Positions 19,412-27,131 of a stretch of DNA of 27,131 bases are shown here, piece after piece (within the stretch, counting starts at the first letter, position 1; each line of letters opens with the position of its first letter). The stretch comes from a virus. The DNA is taken from IMG/VR virus record IMGVR_UViG_3300030098_005215, positions 1-27,131 of that record; one strand, 5' to 3'. Made by a program: the position numbers and the translations under genes. The notes under the pieces were generated by a model, which made no database searches, was not told the origin of the DNA, and worked only from the letters and a program-made list of their open reading frames with translations.

Positions 19412-21481
19412 ATGTCTAAACCAATTATTTTAAATATAAGAAGTTTAGGGGACATAATAGAGATCCAGGGATTAAAAATACAATTACCTAAAAAGCCTAA
19501 GAAAAAAGATATATTATTCTCAAATAAAAAAAAGGCTGACCAGAAGTGGGTTAGGGAAGAAATGCCAAGTGGTCTGTCTAGAGAAAACTCTCCTGAATAT
19601 TATGACTACATAGAAGAAGAGTTTAGAAGAAGAAGGGAGGGTTTGTGGTTTATGAATAATGGTCACCCAACATATATAACAGGTGGTCATTATATGTTTA
19701 TACAGTGGTCTAATATAGATGTTGGATACCCTGACTACAGAGATGCTAATAGAAAATTCTTTTTATTTTGGGAGGCTTGTAAGATTGATCCAAACTGCAT
19801 GGGTATGTGTTTTCTAAAAAATAGACGTTCTGGATTTTCATACATGGCTAGTGCTGAGATGGTTAATCAAGCGACTCAGACTTATGAGTCTAATTTTGGT
19901 TTATTGTCTAAGACAGGTTCTGATGCTAAAACAATGTTTACAGATAAGGTTGTTAGAATATATAGAAGGTATCCATTCTTTTTTCAACCCATCCAAGATG
20001 GATCAAGTAATCCAAGGGTGGAACTAGCTTTTAGAGAACCAGCAAAACGAATATCAAAAAAGAGTAAGTATATACAAAAATCAGATGCTCTTAACACTGT
20101 TATTGACTGGAGAAACACAGCAGATAATAGCTATGATGGTATGAAGCTAAAATTGCTTATTCATGATGAGGCAGGTAAATGGACAGGATCAACCTCAATA
20201 GCTAAAAACTGGAGAGTTACTCAAACATGTCTTCTTTTGGGTAGAAAAATAGTTGGTAAATGTATGATGGGGTCTACTGCTAATAAACTTGAAGATGGTG
20301 GTTTGGAATATAAAGATTTATACTATGATTCTGATGTAACAGATAAAGATCTAAATGGTAGAACAAAGTCAGGGCTGTATTCTTTATTTATACCATCATA
20401 TGAAAACCTAGAGGGTTTTATAGATGAATATGGGTTTTCTGTCATAGACACCCCTAAAAGAAGTATAATGGGAATGGATGGAGTAAATATAGATGTTGGT
20501 GCAAAAGATTATATGGTTAATAGAAGAGAGGGTTTAAAAAATAACACAGCATCGTTGTCAGAATTTAAAAGACAATTTCCATTTACAACAGAAGAAGCTT
20601 TTAGAAATGATTCACTTTCAAGTATATTTGATGTAGAAAAAATATATCAACAAATGGATTACAATGAAGTTACTGAAAATTTAACTGTAAAGGGTGATTT
20701 TGTTTGGAGAGGTGGAGTGGAGGATAGCGAAGTTTTATGGATTCCTAATGCTAAAGGAAGGTGGGAGGTTTGTTGGTTTCCTCAAAAGGAAATGCAGAAT
20801 GTTGTACATATGAAGTATAATAAGAAAAACCCTGGAAATGAATTAAATCTTGTTGCTGGCTGTGACCCCTACGATCATGACACAACAACAGATGGAAGAA
20901 GATCTAATGCAGCTTGTCATATATATCACAAGTTTACTATGGCTGAAGGATTGCCATCAGAACAATTTGTTTGTGAATATATAAATAGACCACCTAAAGC
21001 AGAAATGTTTTATGAAGATATGATTAAACAATGTGTGTTTTATGGATGTCCAATACTTGTGGAAAACAATAAAATAGGTATAATAAAATATTTTGAAAGA
21101 AGAGGTTATTATAATTATTTAATGGATAGACCAGAATCTACACATACAGATTTTAGCAGAAAGCAGGTAACTAAAGGTATTCCAGGATCAGGTGTTGCTG
21201 TTATTAATGCACAGGCAGAGGCAGTAGCAACGTATATTTATGATCATGTTGGTTTAAAATCAGAGACTGGAGAGATTGGAAAATGCTATTTTAATAAACT
21301 TTTAGATGACTGGAGCAGGTTTGATATTAGCGATAGAACAAAATTTGATGCAACTATTAGTTCTAGTCTTGCTTTATTAGCATCACAAAAATTCGTTACA
21401 ATTAAGAAAGAATTGCCAAAATTTGTTAAATTTGTAAAAACCTACAATAATAGGGGTTTTTTATCTAAAAAAGCAAAATAA
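19412..21481 (+). CDS. terL: Terminase large subunit (TerL)
   Basis: A 689-residue packaging motor with N-terminal ATPase and C-terminal RNase H-like nuclease. The ATPase has a lambda-style variant Walker A, LKNRRSGFSY (residues 135-144): Lys at the front of the loop instead of GK[ST], as in lambda gpA KSARVGYS. Walker B is LLIHDE (248-253) and the coupling motif MMGST follows. The nuclease acidic triad is probably D485 (VAGCDPYDHD), E551 (ILVENNK) and D646 (TKFDATISS). It cuts concatemeric DNA and pumps it through the portal ring at the procapsid. It starts 3 bases after the small helical gene and its stop directly abuts the portal ATG. Its length and motif set look complete. Confidence 0.95.
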   Translation: MSKPIILNIRSLGDIIEIQGLKIQLPKKPKKKDILFSNKKKADQKWVREEMPSGLSRENSPEYYDYIEEEFRRRREGLWFMNNGHPTYITGGHYMFIQWSNIDVGYPDYRDANRKFFLFWEACKIDPNCMGMCFLKNRRSGFSYMASAEMVNQATQTYESNFGLLSKTGSDAKTMFTDKVVRIYRRYPFFFQPIQDGSSNPRVELAFREPAKRISKKSKYIQKSDALNTVIDWRNTADNSYDGMKLKLLIHDEAGKWTGSTSIAKNWRVTQTCLLLGRKIVGKCMMGSTANKLEDGGLEYKDLYYDSDVTDKDLNGRTKSGLYSLFIPSYENLEGFIDEYGFSVIDTPKRSIMGMDGVNIDVGAKDYMVNRREGLKNNTASLSEFKRQFPFTTEEAFRNDSLSSIFDVEKIYQQMDYNEVTENLTVKGDFVWRGGVEDSEVLWIPNAKGRWEVCWFPQKEMQNVVHMKYNKKNPGNELNLVAGCDPYDHDTTTDGRRSNAACHIYHKFTMAEGLPSEQFVCEYINRPPKAEMFYEDMIKQCVFYGCPILVENNKIGIIKYFERRGYYNYLMDRPESTHTDFSRKQVTKGIPGSGVAVINAQAEAVATYIYDHVGLKSETGEIGKCYFNKLLDDWSRFDISDRTKFDATISSSLALLASQKFVTIKKELPKFVKFVKTYNNRGFLSKKAK

Positions 21482-23956
21482 ATGGATGTAACTAATATAT
21501 TTGGTAAAGATAGTAAAAAAATTGGAGGATACCCAAGTCCTTTTGTATCTCCAGAAGAAAAAGAAAAAAAAGAATATGGTCTTGCGTACTTTAAAAAAAT
21601 GTACCATGACTGGAAGGATAACTCTCAAATAAACATAGATAGTAGAAAAGCTAGGTATGCTAAGGCTAGAAGTTATGCTCAAGGATCTCAGAATGTTTCT
21701 AAGTATAAAGATCTTTTAGATGTTGAGGGAGACACTTCTTATCTTAACTTAGATTGGACACCTGTTAATATAATACCAAAATTTTTAGATCTAATAGTGA
21801 ACGACTTAGCTAATCAAGATTATGAAGTTGTTGCTAATGCTATTGATCCACTTGCTAATACGACAAGAGAAAAAGATAAAGATAGATTGTTTGCACAAAT
21901 GTTATCAATGCCTGGCTTAAATAAACTAAGCAAGGTAACTGGATATGACTTGTCTCAAGCTGGATATGTTCCACAAAATAAAGAAGAGTTAGATATTCAT
22001 ATGCTTCTTAACTATAAGCAGGCAACTGAAATAGCTATGGAAAAGGGTATTAAATTTGTCATGGATATAAATGACTTTGAGGCTGTAAAAAAATCAATGA
22101 TTAGAGATATGGTGGTTTGTGGAATTGGTGCTTGTAAAACGTCAATAGATCCAAACTCTAGTGTTAAAGTTAAATATGTTGATCCATCTAATTTAATAAC
22201 ATCTTATACAAATAAAGAAGATTACACTGATATTCAACACGCTGGAGAAGTTTATACAATGACTATAGGTGAGCTTAGGAGGATAGCAGGAGATCAGTTG
22301 TCTGAGGAGGATTATGAAAAAATAGCAGGCGAGTATTCAGGTAAAAATGATAATGCTATTACGCCAAACTATGAGTCATACGTAAATCAATATCAGCATG
22401 AACACGAATATGACAAATTTAGAATCACAGTTGTTGACGCTGAGTTCTTTTCAGTTAATCAATTAAAATATGAAAAAAAGAAAAATGCTTTTGGAGGATA
22501 TTCTGTGAGAAAAAAATCTGGTAAATATAAGTCTCCTAAAAAATCAAAGTTTGAAAGAGAGCTAATACAAACTTCTGTTAAGGTTGTTTATTCAGGTAAG
22601 TGGATCGTTGGAACTGATTATGTAATTAATTATGGTCTTGCTAAGAACATGATGAGAAAAAAATCTAATTTAACAGACACTAAATTATCTTATATTGTTT
22701 ATGCACCTGGAACACATAAAATGATCAATAAATCAATGGTTGAAAGAATGATTCCATTTGCAGATCAAATTCAACTTGCTCACCTTAAACTACAACAAGT
22801 AATTGCTAAGGCAAGACCAAAGGGTGCTGCATTTGAACTTGGTGCTTTGGAAAATGTGTCAAAAGGTGATGGTGGGACATTTACTCCATTAGAGCTGCAA
22901 GAAATATATGATCAGACAGGTAATATATATTACAGAACCATGACAGATGATGGTCAGCCCTCAGGGTCAATTCCTGTGCAGGAGCTAGAAAATGGTATAG
23001 GTGGAGATATGCAAAAACTTATATCTATATATCAACATAATTTACAGATGATAAGAGATGTGTCTGGTGTAAATGAAGCAAGGGAGGGTGCAAAGCCACC
23101 AAGTGAAGCCTTAGTTGGTGTTCAAAAATTACAGTTAATGGCTTCTAATAATGCAACAAGATCCATAAATGATGGAGCTTTAAATATAACAAGGAGAGTT
23201 GCAGAGTGTGTTTGCATGAGGGTTCAGGATATAATATCTAATAAAAGTAAATTTAACTCTTATAGAAATGCTTTAGGAAAAACCACTATGGCGATGTTTG
23301 ATTTAAACAAAGACGTCTCTCTTCATGAGTTTGGCATTGTTTTAGATGTTGCTCCAGATGAAGAGGAAAAATCACAATTAGAACAAAACTTACAAGCATC
23401 ATTATCTCAAAAAGAAATAAGACTTGAAGATGTTATTATTATAAGAAGAATTAAAAATGTAAAACTTGCCAATCAAGTTTTAATGTTTAGAAGAAAAAAG
23501 TATCAAGAGGAAGAGGAAAGAAAAGCTAAAGAGGCTCAAAAACAAAATGCAGAAATACAGCAGCAAGCAGCAGAGCAACAATCAAATCTTAGGAATCAAG
23601 AAGCTCAATTCATGGCTCAAGTAGAAGTTCAAAAGGTTCAGGCTAAATCTCAAGCTGTATTACAAGAGTTGGAAGCTGAGTATAAACTAAAAGACCAATT
23701 AGATGCTCAACAACATCAGAGAAGAATGGCTGAAATAGAGCTAAATAATACAGGTAAACAAAGCGTTGCAAGCACAACAGGTAAAGTAAAATTAGAGGCA
23801 CAAGACAAGCAGGCTTATAATCAGTCTAGGATGATCGAGCAAAAAAGAGATAGAGCACTTCCTTTATCTCAACTAGAGGATCCACCTAAAAAAGAAGAGC
23901 CTGTACAAGAGCTTCCTGAAAGTGTAGAAAACCCAATACCTGAAATTTTAAAATAA
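21482..23956 (+). CDS. Portal protein
   Basis: An 824-residue protein directly after TerL, in the standard place for the dodecameric portal that serves as the DNA channel at the head vertex. Support: WTPVNIIPKFLDLIVNDLAN (residues about 93-112), typical of the portal clip/stem approach; long helices with VRDVSGVNEAR-like wording (MIRDVSGVNEAREGAKPPSE), a portal hallmark in podovirus-type phages; and a Gln/Glu-rich coiled coil at about 670-780 (EEEERKAKEAQKQNAEIQQQ). The size exceeds that of siphovirus portals and is nearer to podovirus-type (P22 or crAss-like) portals, though no tail genes are in the window to confirm morphology. A C-terminal extension is proline- and glutamate-rich. Confidence 0.9.
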   Translation: MDVTNIFGKDSKKIGGYPSPFVSPEEKEKKEYGLAYFKKMYHDWKDNSQINIDSRKARYAKARSYAQGSQNVSKYKDLLDVEGDTSYLNLDWTPVNIIPKFLDLIVNDLANQDYEVVANAIDPLANTTREKDKDRLFAQMLSMPGLNKLSKVTGYDLSQAGYVPQNKEELDIHMLLNYKQATEIAMEKGIKFVMDINDFEAVKKSMIRDMVVCGIGACKTSIDPNSSVKVKYVDPSNLITSYTNKEDYTDIQHAGEVYTMTIGELRRIAGDQLSEEDYEKIAGEYSGKNDNAITPNYESYVNQYQHEHEYDKFRITVVDAEFFSVNQLKYEKKKNAFGGYSVRKKSGKYKSPKKSKFERELIQTSVKVVYSGKWIVGTDYVINYGLAKNMMRKKSNLTDTKLSYIVYAPGTHKMINKSMVERMIPFADQIQLAHLKLQQVIAKARPKGAAFELGALENVSKGDGGTFTPLELQEIYDQTGNIYYRTMTDDGQPSGSIPVQELENGIGGDMQKLISIYQHNLQMIRDVSGVNEAREGAKPPSEALVGVQKLQLMASNNATRSINDGALNITRRVAECVCMRVQDIISNKSKFNSYRNALGKTTMAMFDLNKDVSLHEFGIVLDVAPDEEEKSQLEQNLQASLSQKEIRLEDVIIIRRIKNVKLANQVLMFRRKKYQEEEERKAKEAQKQNAEIQQQAAEQQSNLRNQEAQFMAQVEVQKVQAKSQAVLQELEAEYKLKDQLDAQQHQRRMAEIELNNTGKQSVASTTGKVKLEAQDKQAYNQSRMIEQKRDRALPLSQLEDPPKKEEPVQELPESVENPIPEILK

Positions 23957-23991
23957 TTTTTATATTTCTAGATATAGTTAATATAAAATAT

Positions 23992-23999
23992 TATATTTG
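23992..23999 (+). promoter_or_regulatory. Possible promoter for the scaffold and capsid genes
   Basis: TATATTTG in the 73-base gap between portal and scaffold, 30 bases before the scaffold ATG. It fits the Bacteroidota -7 box and would allow stronger expression of scaffold and capsid than of portal. No clear -33 TTG is present. Confidence 0.45.
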
Positions 24000-24029
24000 C
24001 AAAAAGTATTAATTTTAATTTAATTTATT

Positions 24030-25190
24030 ATGGCTGATGAAAATCACGATATAGCAGAAGCATTTGCTGAAGCAACAGGATCAGAAGTAGAAGTTCAGGG
24101 AGATTCTCCAATGAACGCTGAAACTATTGAAATAACAGCAAATGACAATTTTACAGAAAATAATGAGGAAAACCCTTTAGAGGAGCAACCTCAAGAAGAA
24201 ACAAATGAAAGCTCTTTGACAGACGAACCCCAGGAAGAAAGTGAGGGTTATAATGAAGTAGATCAAGATGATGACAATTATCAAGACGATTATTATGAAG
24301 ATAATGATCATGATTCAACATTAGATGTTCTAAACGAGAAGTATGGAACAAACTATGATGATTTAGATGAATTACTAGATGATTTAGAAGCATCAAGAGA
24401 ATCTGAATATGCTAACGAGCAGGTAGCAGAATTAAATAGATTCGTAAAAGAAACAGGTAGAAAACCTGAAGACTTTTTTAAAACCCAGACACAAGATTAC
24501 GATCAAATGTCTGACGAACAGATAATAAAAGAATATCTCAAAGTAGAAAATCCAGACTTATCTAATAAAGAAATTGATCTATTTTTTAATAACACTTACA
24601 GACAAAATGGGGAGAAGTATAATGAGGAGGAAGTTGAGTTAGGTAAGGTTCATCTTAAAAGAGATGTTTCAAAAGCTAAAGGCGAACTTAAAGAACTTCA
24701 AGAAGAATATTGGTCTCCATTAAAAGATGAAGATGGATATTCTCAAGATGAATTAGAAAAAATGGAGATGGAGGAAGAGAGAGCAATAAGTGAGTATAAG
24801 GAAGGTCTCTATGACGCTATGGATTCAGAACTTGATGACATTGAGTCTTTAACTTTTGACATTAATGATAATGGTGAGTCTTTTGAATACAAACTAACAG
24901 AAGAAGATAAGCAGATGGTTGGAGAATCGTTATCTAATTTAGATGACTTTTTTGATCCTTATGTGGATGATAATGGAAATTGGGACACAGAATCGTTAGC
25001 TCTCGATATGATAGCTATGAGGTTACAAAGCAAAATTATAAGAAGTGTTGCCAATCAATATAGATCACAAGGAACTGAGCAAGTTCTTAGAGACATTAAA
25101 AATCCATCGTTTGAACCAACTAAAGTTTCTCAAGAAAAGTCAGGAGATTCATTTGTAAGCCAAATATCAAAAGAGATATTTGGAGATTAA
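24030..25190 (+). CDS. Acidic scaffold-like head assembly protein
   Basis: A 386-residue, extremely acidic protein between portal and major capsid protein, the canonical place for a scaffolding protein. The N-terminal ~100 residues are disordered, Glu/Asp/Asn-rich (NENNEENP-like; VDQDDDNYQDDYYEDNDHDS). The middle and C-terminal parts are helical (KGELKELQEEYWSPL; EEERAISEYKEGLYDAM). The last 50 residues are more basic (RLQSKIIRSVANQYRSQG), which is typical of the segment that contacts the capsid protein in other scaffolds. No protease motif was seen. It would fill the procapsid and leave or be degraded before DNA packaging. Confidence 0.75.
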   Translation: MADENHDIAEAFAEATGSEVEVQGDSPMNAETIEITANDNFTENNEENPLEEQPQEETNESSLTDEPQEESEGYNEVDQDDDNYQDDYYEDNDHDSTLDVLNEKYGTNYDDLDELLDDLEASRESEYANEQVAELNRFVKETGRKPEDFFKTQTQDYDQMSDEQIIKEYLKVENPDLSNKEIDLFFNNTYRQNGEKYNEEEVELGKVHLKRDVSKAKGELKELQEEYWSPLKDEDGYSQDELEKMEMEEERAISEYKEGLYDAMDSELDDIESLTFDINDNGESFEYKLTEEDKQMVGESLSNLDDFFDPYVDDNGNWDTESLALDMIAMRLQSKIIRSVANQYRSQGTEQVLRDIKNPSFEPTKVSQEKSGDSFVSQISKEIFGD

Positions 25191-25224
25191 TAAATTAGTT
25201 TAAAAATTTAAAAAATATTAAAAA

Positions 25225-26661
25225 ATGGCAACAGTAAGTTTACCCTCAGGGGAGAATTTTGTTCTGAATCCTACATCTGTAGCGATGGCGACTCAGGACA
25301 ATTACGTGAGCTCACTCACTACTTTAGCTTTACATAAGAGAGAAGTTGATGAACGATTGATCAAAAGATATGGAGATCAAGGTATCACAGGACTTCTTGA
25401 ATTAGTAGGTGCTAAGAAAGAGTGTACTCAAACACAATTTGAGCACTTCGAGGAAGCGTTCATTCACAACACAGTTAGTTTAGATTTTAATGATGGTGGT
25501 GTACCTACGTCAGGTGCAGCAGTTGAAGTTATGCACATCAATGACTCTGACTTAGCAGATGGAGGTATCGTAGCAACAAATCAATCACACCCAGTTAGAT
25601 TAGGTGATATTTTATTATCTCAAACAGGGCAGATGGGTATTGTTACCTCAGCTCCAACTGCAGCAGCAGAACCAACATTTAACATGTATCCAATTAATAC
25701 TTGGAATGCTAACAATGCACAAGGTCAAACTTGGACTATTATAGGTAATGAGTGGGGAGAAAATACTTCTCAACCAGAATCTATCTTACCAAGAGTTCAT
25801 GAATATTCTAATAAATGTATGATTATTAAAGAATCGTTTGAAGTTTCAGGTACTGAGGCTACTAACGTAATTTACTTTAAAGTTGATAGTCAGCATTTTG
25901 GATCTGGATATTTATGGTACTTAAAAGGTGAGGCAGATACTTATAAAAGATTTCAGGATTATCAAGAATTAATGATGATTTTAGGTAAATCAGTATCAAA
26001 CTCTAACTTAACTTCTGCAGTAGCTTCTTCTTCATTTACAAATGGAGGAATTAGAGGTACTGAAGGTTTATTAGAATTTATTGAAAATAGAGGTCAATCT
26101 ATGGATTTAGGATCTGCTTCTATTACAATGGCTGATTTTGATGCTATCGTTAAGTCTTTAGATAAATATAGAGGTGCTAAAGAATATGCTCTTTACGCTG
26201 GTATTAACTTATCTTTAGATATTGATGATCTATTAGCTGCTCAAGGTGCTTATGCTGCTGGTGGTGCTAACTATGGTACTTTCCAGAATAACAAGAACAT
26301 GGCATTAAACCTTGGTTTTAACTCTTTCACTAGAGGTGGTTATACATTCCATAAGAAAACTTATGATTTGTTCAATCATCCTAAATTGGTAGGAGCTACT
26401 AACTTTAACTACAATGGTTATGGTATATGTATTCCTATGGATACGCAGAAAGATGCTAAATCTGGAGATAAAATACCTTCTCTAAGAATTAGATATAAGG
26501 CTGCTAATGGTTATTCAAGAGAGATGGAACACTGGTTAACAGGTTCTGCTGTTCTTAAAAACAAAACAAACACTGAAGATAATCTGAAGTGTCACTACAG
26601 AACTGAGAGAGGTTTTGAAGGTTTTGGTGCGAACAGATACATGTTGATCAAGAAATCTTAA
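25225..26661 (+). CDS. Major capsid protein, probable HK97 fold
   Basis: A 478-residue protein downstream of the scaffold. The start MATVSLPSGENFVLNPTSVA follows an A-rich leader (AAAAATATTAAAAAATG) and no Shine-Dalgarno. Identification rests on position, length and composition: Ala/Gly/Asn-rich beta and helix mixture, an E-loop-like start, and a late conserved-looking PSLRIRYKAANG ... HYRTERGFEGFGANRYMLIK. Codons look more C-ending and GC-rich than in neighbours, as expected for a highly expressed gene. The short N-terminal part before the presumed N-arm lacks a long delta domain, consistent with a separate scaffold gene. The fold assignment is inference; crAss-like phages have capsid proteins of similar size. 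Confidence 0.85.
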   Translation: MATVSLPSGENFVLNPTSVAMATQDNYVSSLTTLALHKREVDERLIKRYGDQGITGLLELVGAKKECTQTQFEHFEEAFIHNTVSLDFNDGGVPTSGAAVEVMHINDSDLADGGIVATNQSHPVRLGDILLSQTGQMGIVTSAPTAAAEPTFNMYPINTWNANNAQGQTWTIIGNEWGENTSQPESILPRVHEYSNKCMIIKESFEVSGTEATNVIYFKVDSQHFGSGYLWYLKGEADTYKRFQDYQELMMILGKSVSNSNLTSAVASSSFTNGGIRGTEGLLEFIENRGQSMDLGSASITMADFDAIVKSLDKYRGAKEYALYAGINLSLDIDDLLAAQGAYAAGGANYGTFQNNKNMALNLGFNSFTRGGYTFHKKTYDLFNHPKLVGATNFNYNGYGICIPMDTQKDAKSGDKIPSLRIRYKAANGYSREMEHWLTGSAVLKNKTNTEDNLKCHYRTERGFEGFGANRYMLIKKS

Positions 26662-26688
26662 TTATTAACTCTATAAAATATATATAAA

Positions 26689-27084
26689 ATGAACGAAAAA
26701 TATTTTTATGTTAGACAAGATTCTACGATAGGAAACGATGATGATGAGACAAATGGCTCAACTGTATTCAAAGTTTCTGACATGATTAGTATGGGGTCTT
26801 CTGGTGACACTGGATTAGCTTTACGATTTAAACCTCGTTTTAATGCTTTTGGTGCAGACCAAGATGACACTACTGGTACAGTTCTTAATAAGACAGACTC
26901 TGTTACATTAACAACTGGTACTAATGCTCAGAAAGCTGTTATAGAAGCTATATTAGCTGAAGTAGCCAAGCCAATGATTGCTGGTGCACCTTATCTGATA
27001 AACTTGTATGACGCTGTTAATGCAAACAGTGACATTAAAGGTGTTTCTGGTGCTTCAGTTGCACTAGCTGCTGCTCAGTCTTAA
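26689..27084 (+). CDS. Small head-associated protein
   Basis: A 131-residue Ala/Thr/Asp-rich protein (MNEKYFYVRQDSTIGNDDDE ... LRFKPRFNAFGADQ). No signal peptide or membrane segment is present. It lies 27 bases after the capsid gene. Its position and simple beta-then-helix layout (NAQKAVIEAILAEVAKPMIA) suggest a capsid decoration or stabilisation protein, or a similar small virion component. No family could be named. Confidence 0.65.
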   Translation: MNEKYFYVRQDSTIGNDDDETNGSTVFKVSDMISMGSSGDTGLALRFKPRFNAFGADQDDTTGTVLNKTDSVTLTTGTNAQKAVIEAILAEVAKPMIAGAPYLINLYDAVNANSDIKGVSGASVALAAAQS

Positions 27085-27110
27085 TCAGTCTAATTGACAA
27101 CTGTCTTGAA

Positions 27111-27131
27111 ATGATATACAGGCAGTATAAA
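27111..27131 (+). CDS. Start of the next rightward gene, cut by the window edge
   Basis: An ATG 26 bases after the previous stop opens a frame that reads MIYRQYK to the end of the window. The spacing fits the other gene gaps in this unit. The product cannot be named; a head-completion protein would be usual here. Only seven codons are visible. Confidence 0.4.

Noticed and set aside
21496-21503. TATATTTG inside the start of the portal gene
   Set aside because: It lies within coding sequence with no gene start downstream at a suitable distance, and such 8-mers are expected by chance in this AT-rich DNA.
27085-27131. TTGACA and a short GACA-AC-TGTC palindrome after the last complete gene
   Set aside because: Too close to the window edge to judge. 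It could be part of a promoter or hairpin, but only 47 bases are visible.
1-27131. CRISPR arrays, tRNA genes, integrase, transposase or insertion sequences
   Set aside because: Looked for; no regularly spaced repeats, cloverleaf-like segments, recombinase motifs or terminal inverted repeats with a transposase frame were found.

Overview
The window is a 27 kb piece of an AT-rich tailed double-stranded DNA phage. It most likely infects a marine member of the Bacteroidota (Flavobacteriia-like). Support for the phage assignment is a contiguous packaging and head block: large terminase, portal, acidic scaffold-like protein and major capsid protein. Support for the host assignment is threefold. Several intergenic regions carry TATATTTG boxes that fit the Bacteroidota -7 consensus TAnnTTTG. 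Leaders are A/T-rich without Shine-Dalgarno sequences. One phage protein ends in what looks like a type IX secretion (T9SS) sorting tail, a system confined to that phylum. I see no integrase, tRNA, CRISPR array or insertion sequence. No replication genes are inside the window.

Layout. (1) 45-1682, leftward: four small, mostly acidic or zinc-ribbon-like accessory genes, read from a strong-looking promoter at 1747-1776. (2) 1683-2237: the only long non-coding stretch, with inverted repeats, CG-containing CGTGTG-like words and G/C runs; regulatory region or origin candidate. (3) 2238-10645, leftward: about 8.4 kb of tightly packed genes. It opens with virion or fibre-type proteins and a GAMT-like methyltransferase. 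Next comes an exported pair (a beta-barrel-like outer-membrane protein and a T9SS-tail surface protein), then a complete-looking staphylococcal-nuclease-family enzyme and a holin-like protein, then three extremely Lys/Arg-rich proteins and a small protein. (4) 10646-10729: a compact divergent promoter region with two mirrored TATATTTG boxes. (5) 10730-17424, rightward: a winged-helix-like protein, three more basic 'GG-motif' proteins, a membrane coiled-coil protein, an exported thioredoxin-fold protein without CxxC, a 57-residue Cys4 protein, a large tail-fibre-like protein and a small virion-like protein. It ends at a clear intrinsic terminator at 17447-17474. (6) 17505 to the right edge, rightward: a DUF1599/Nmad1-like protein, small unknowns, a tandem-GroES-like co-chaperonin, TerL, portal, scaffold, MCP and a small head-associated protein. 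Another gene seems to start at the edge.

How the parts may work together. The right unit builds and packages the head, with the phage's own co-chaperonin probably helping capsid folding. The two divergent units supply adhesion proteins, DNA-binding or internal virion proteins, lysis-type membrane proteins and proteins exported to the host envelope. The most novel element is the exported cassette at 5241-7081, a phage-encoded outer-membrane barrel next to a probable T9SS-displayed surface protein. The tandem GroES-like protein, the GAMT-like methyltransferase among the fibre genes, and the CxxC-less secreted thioredoxin-fold protein are the next most interesting.
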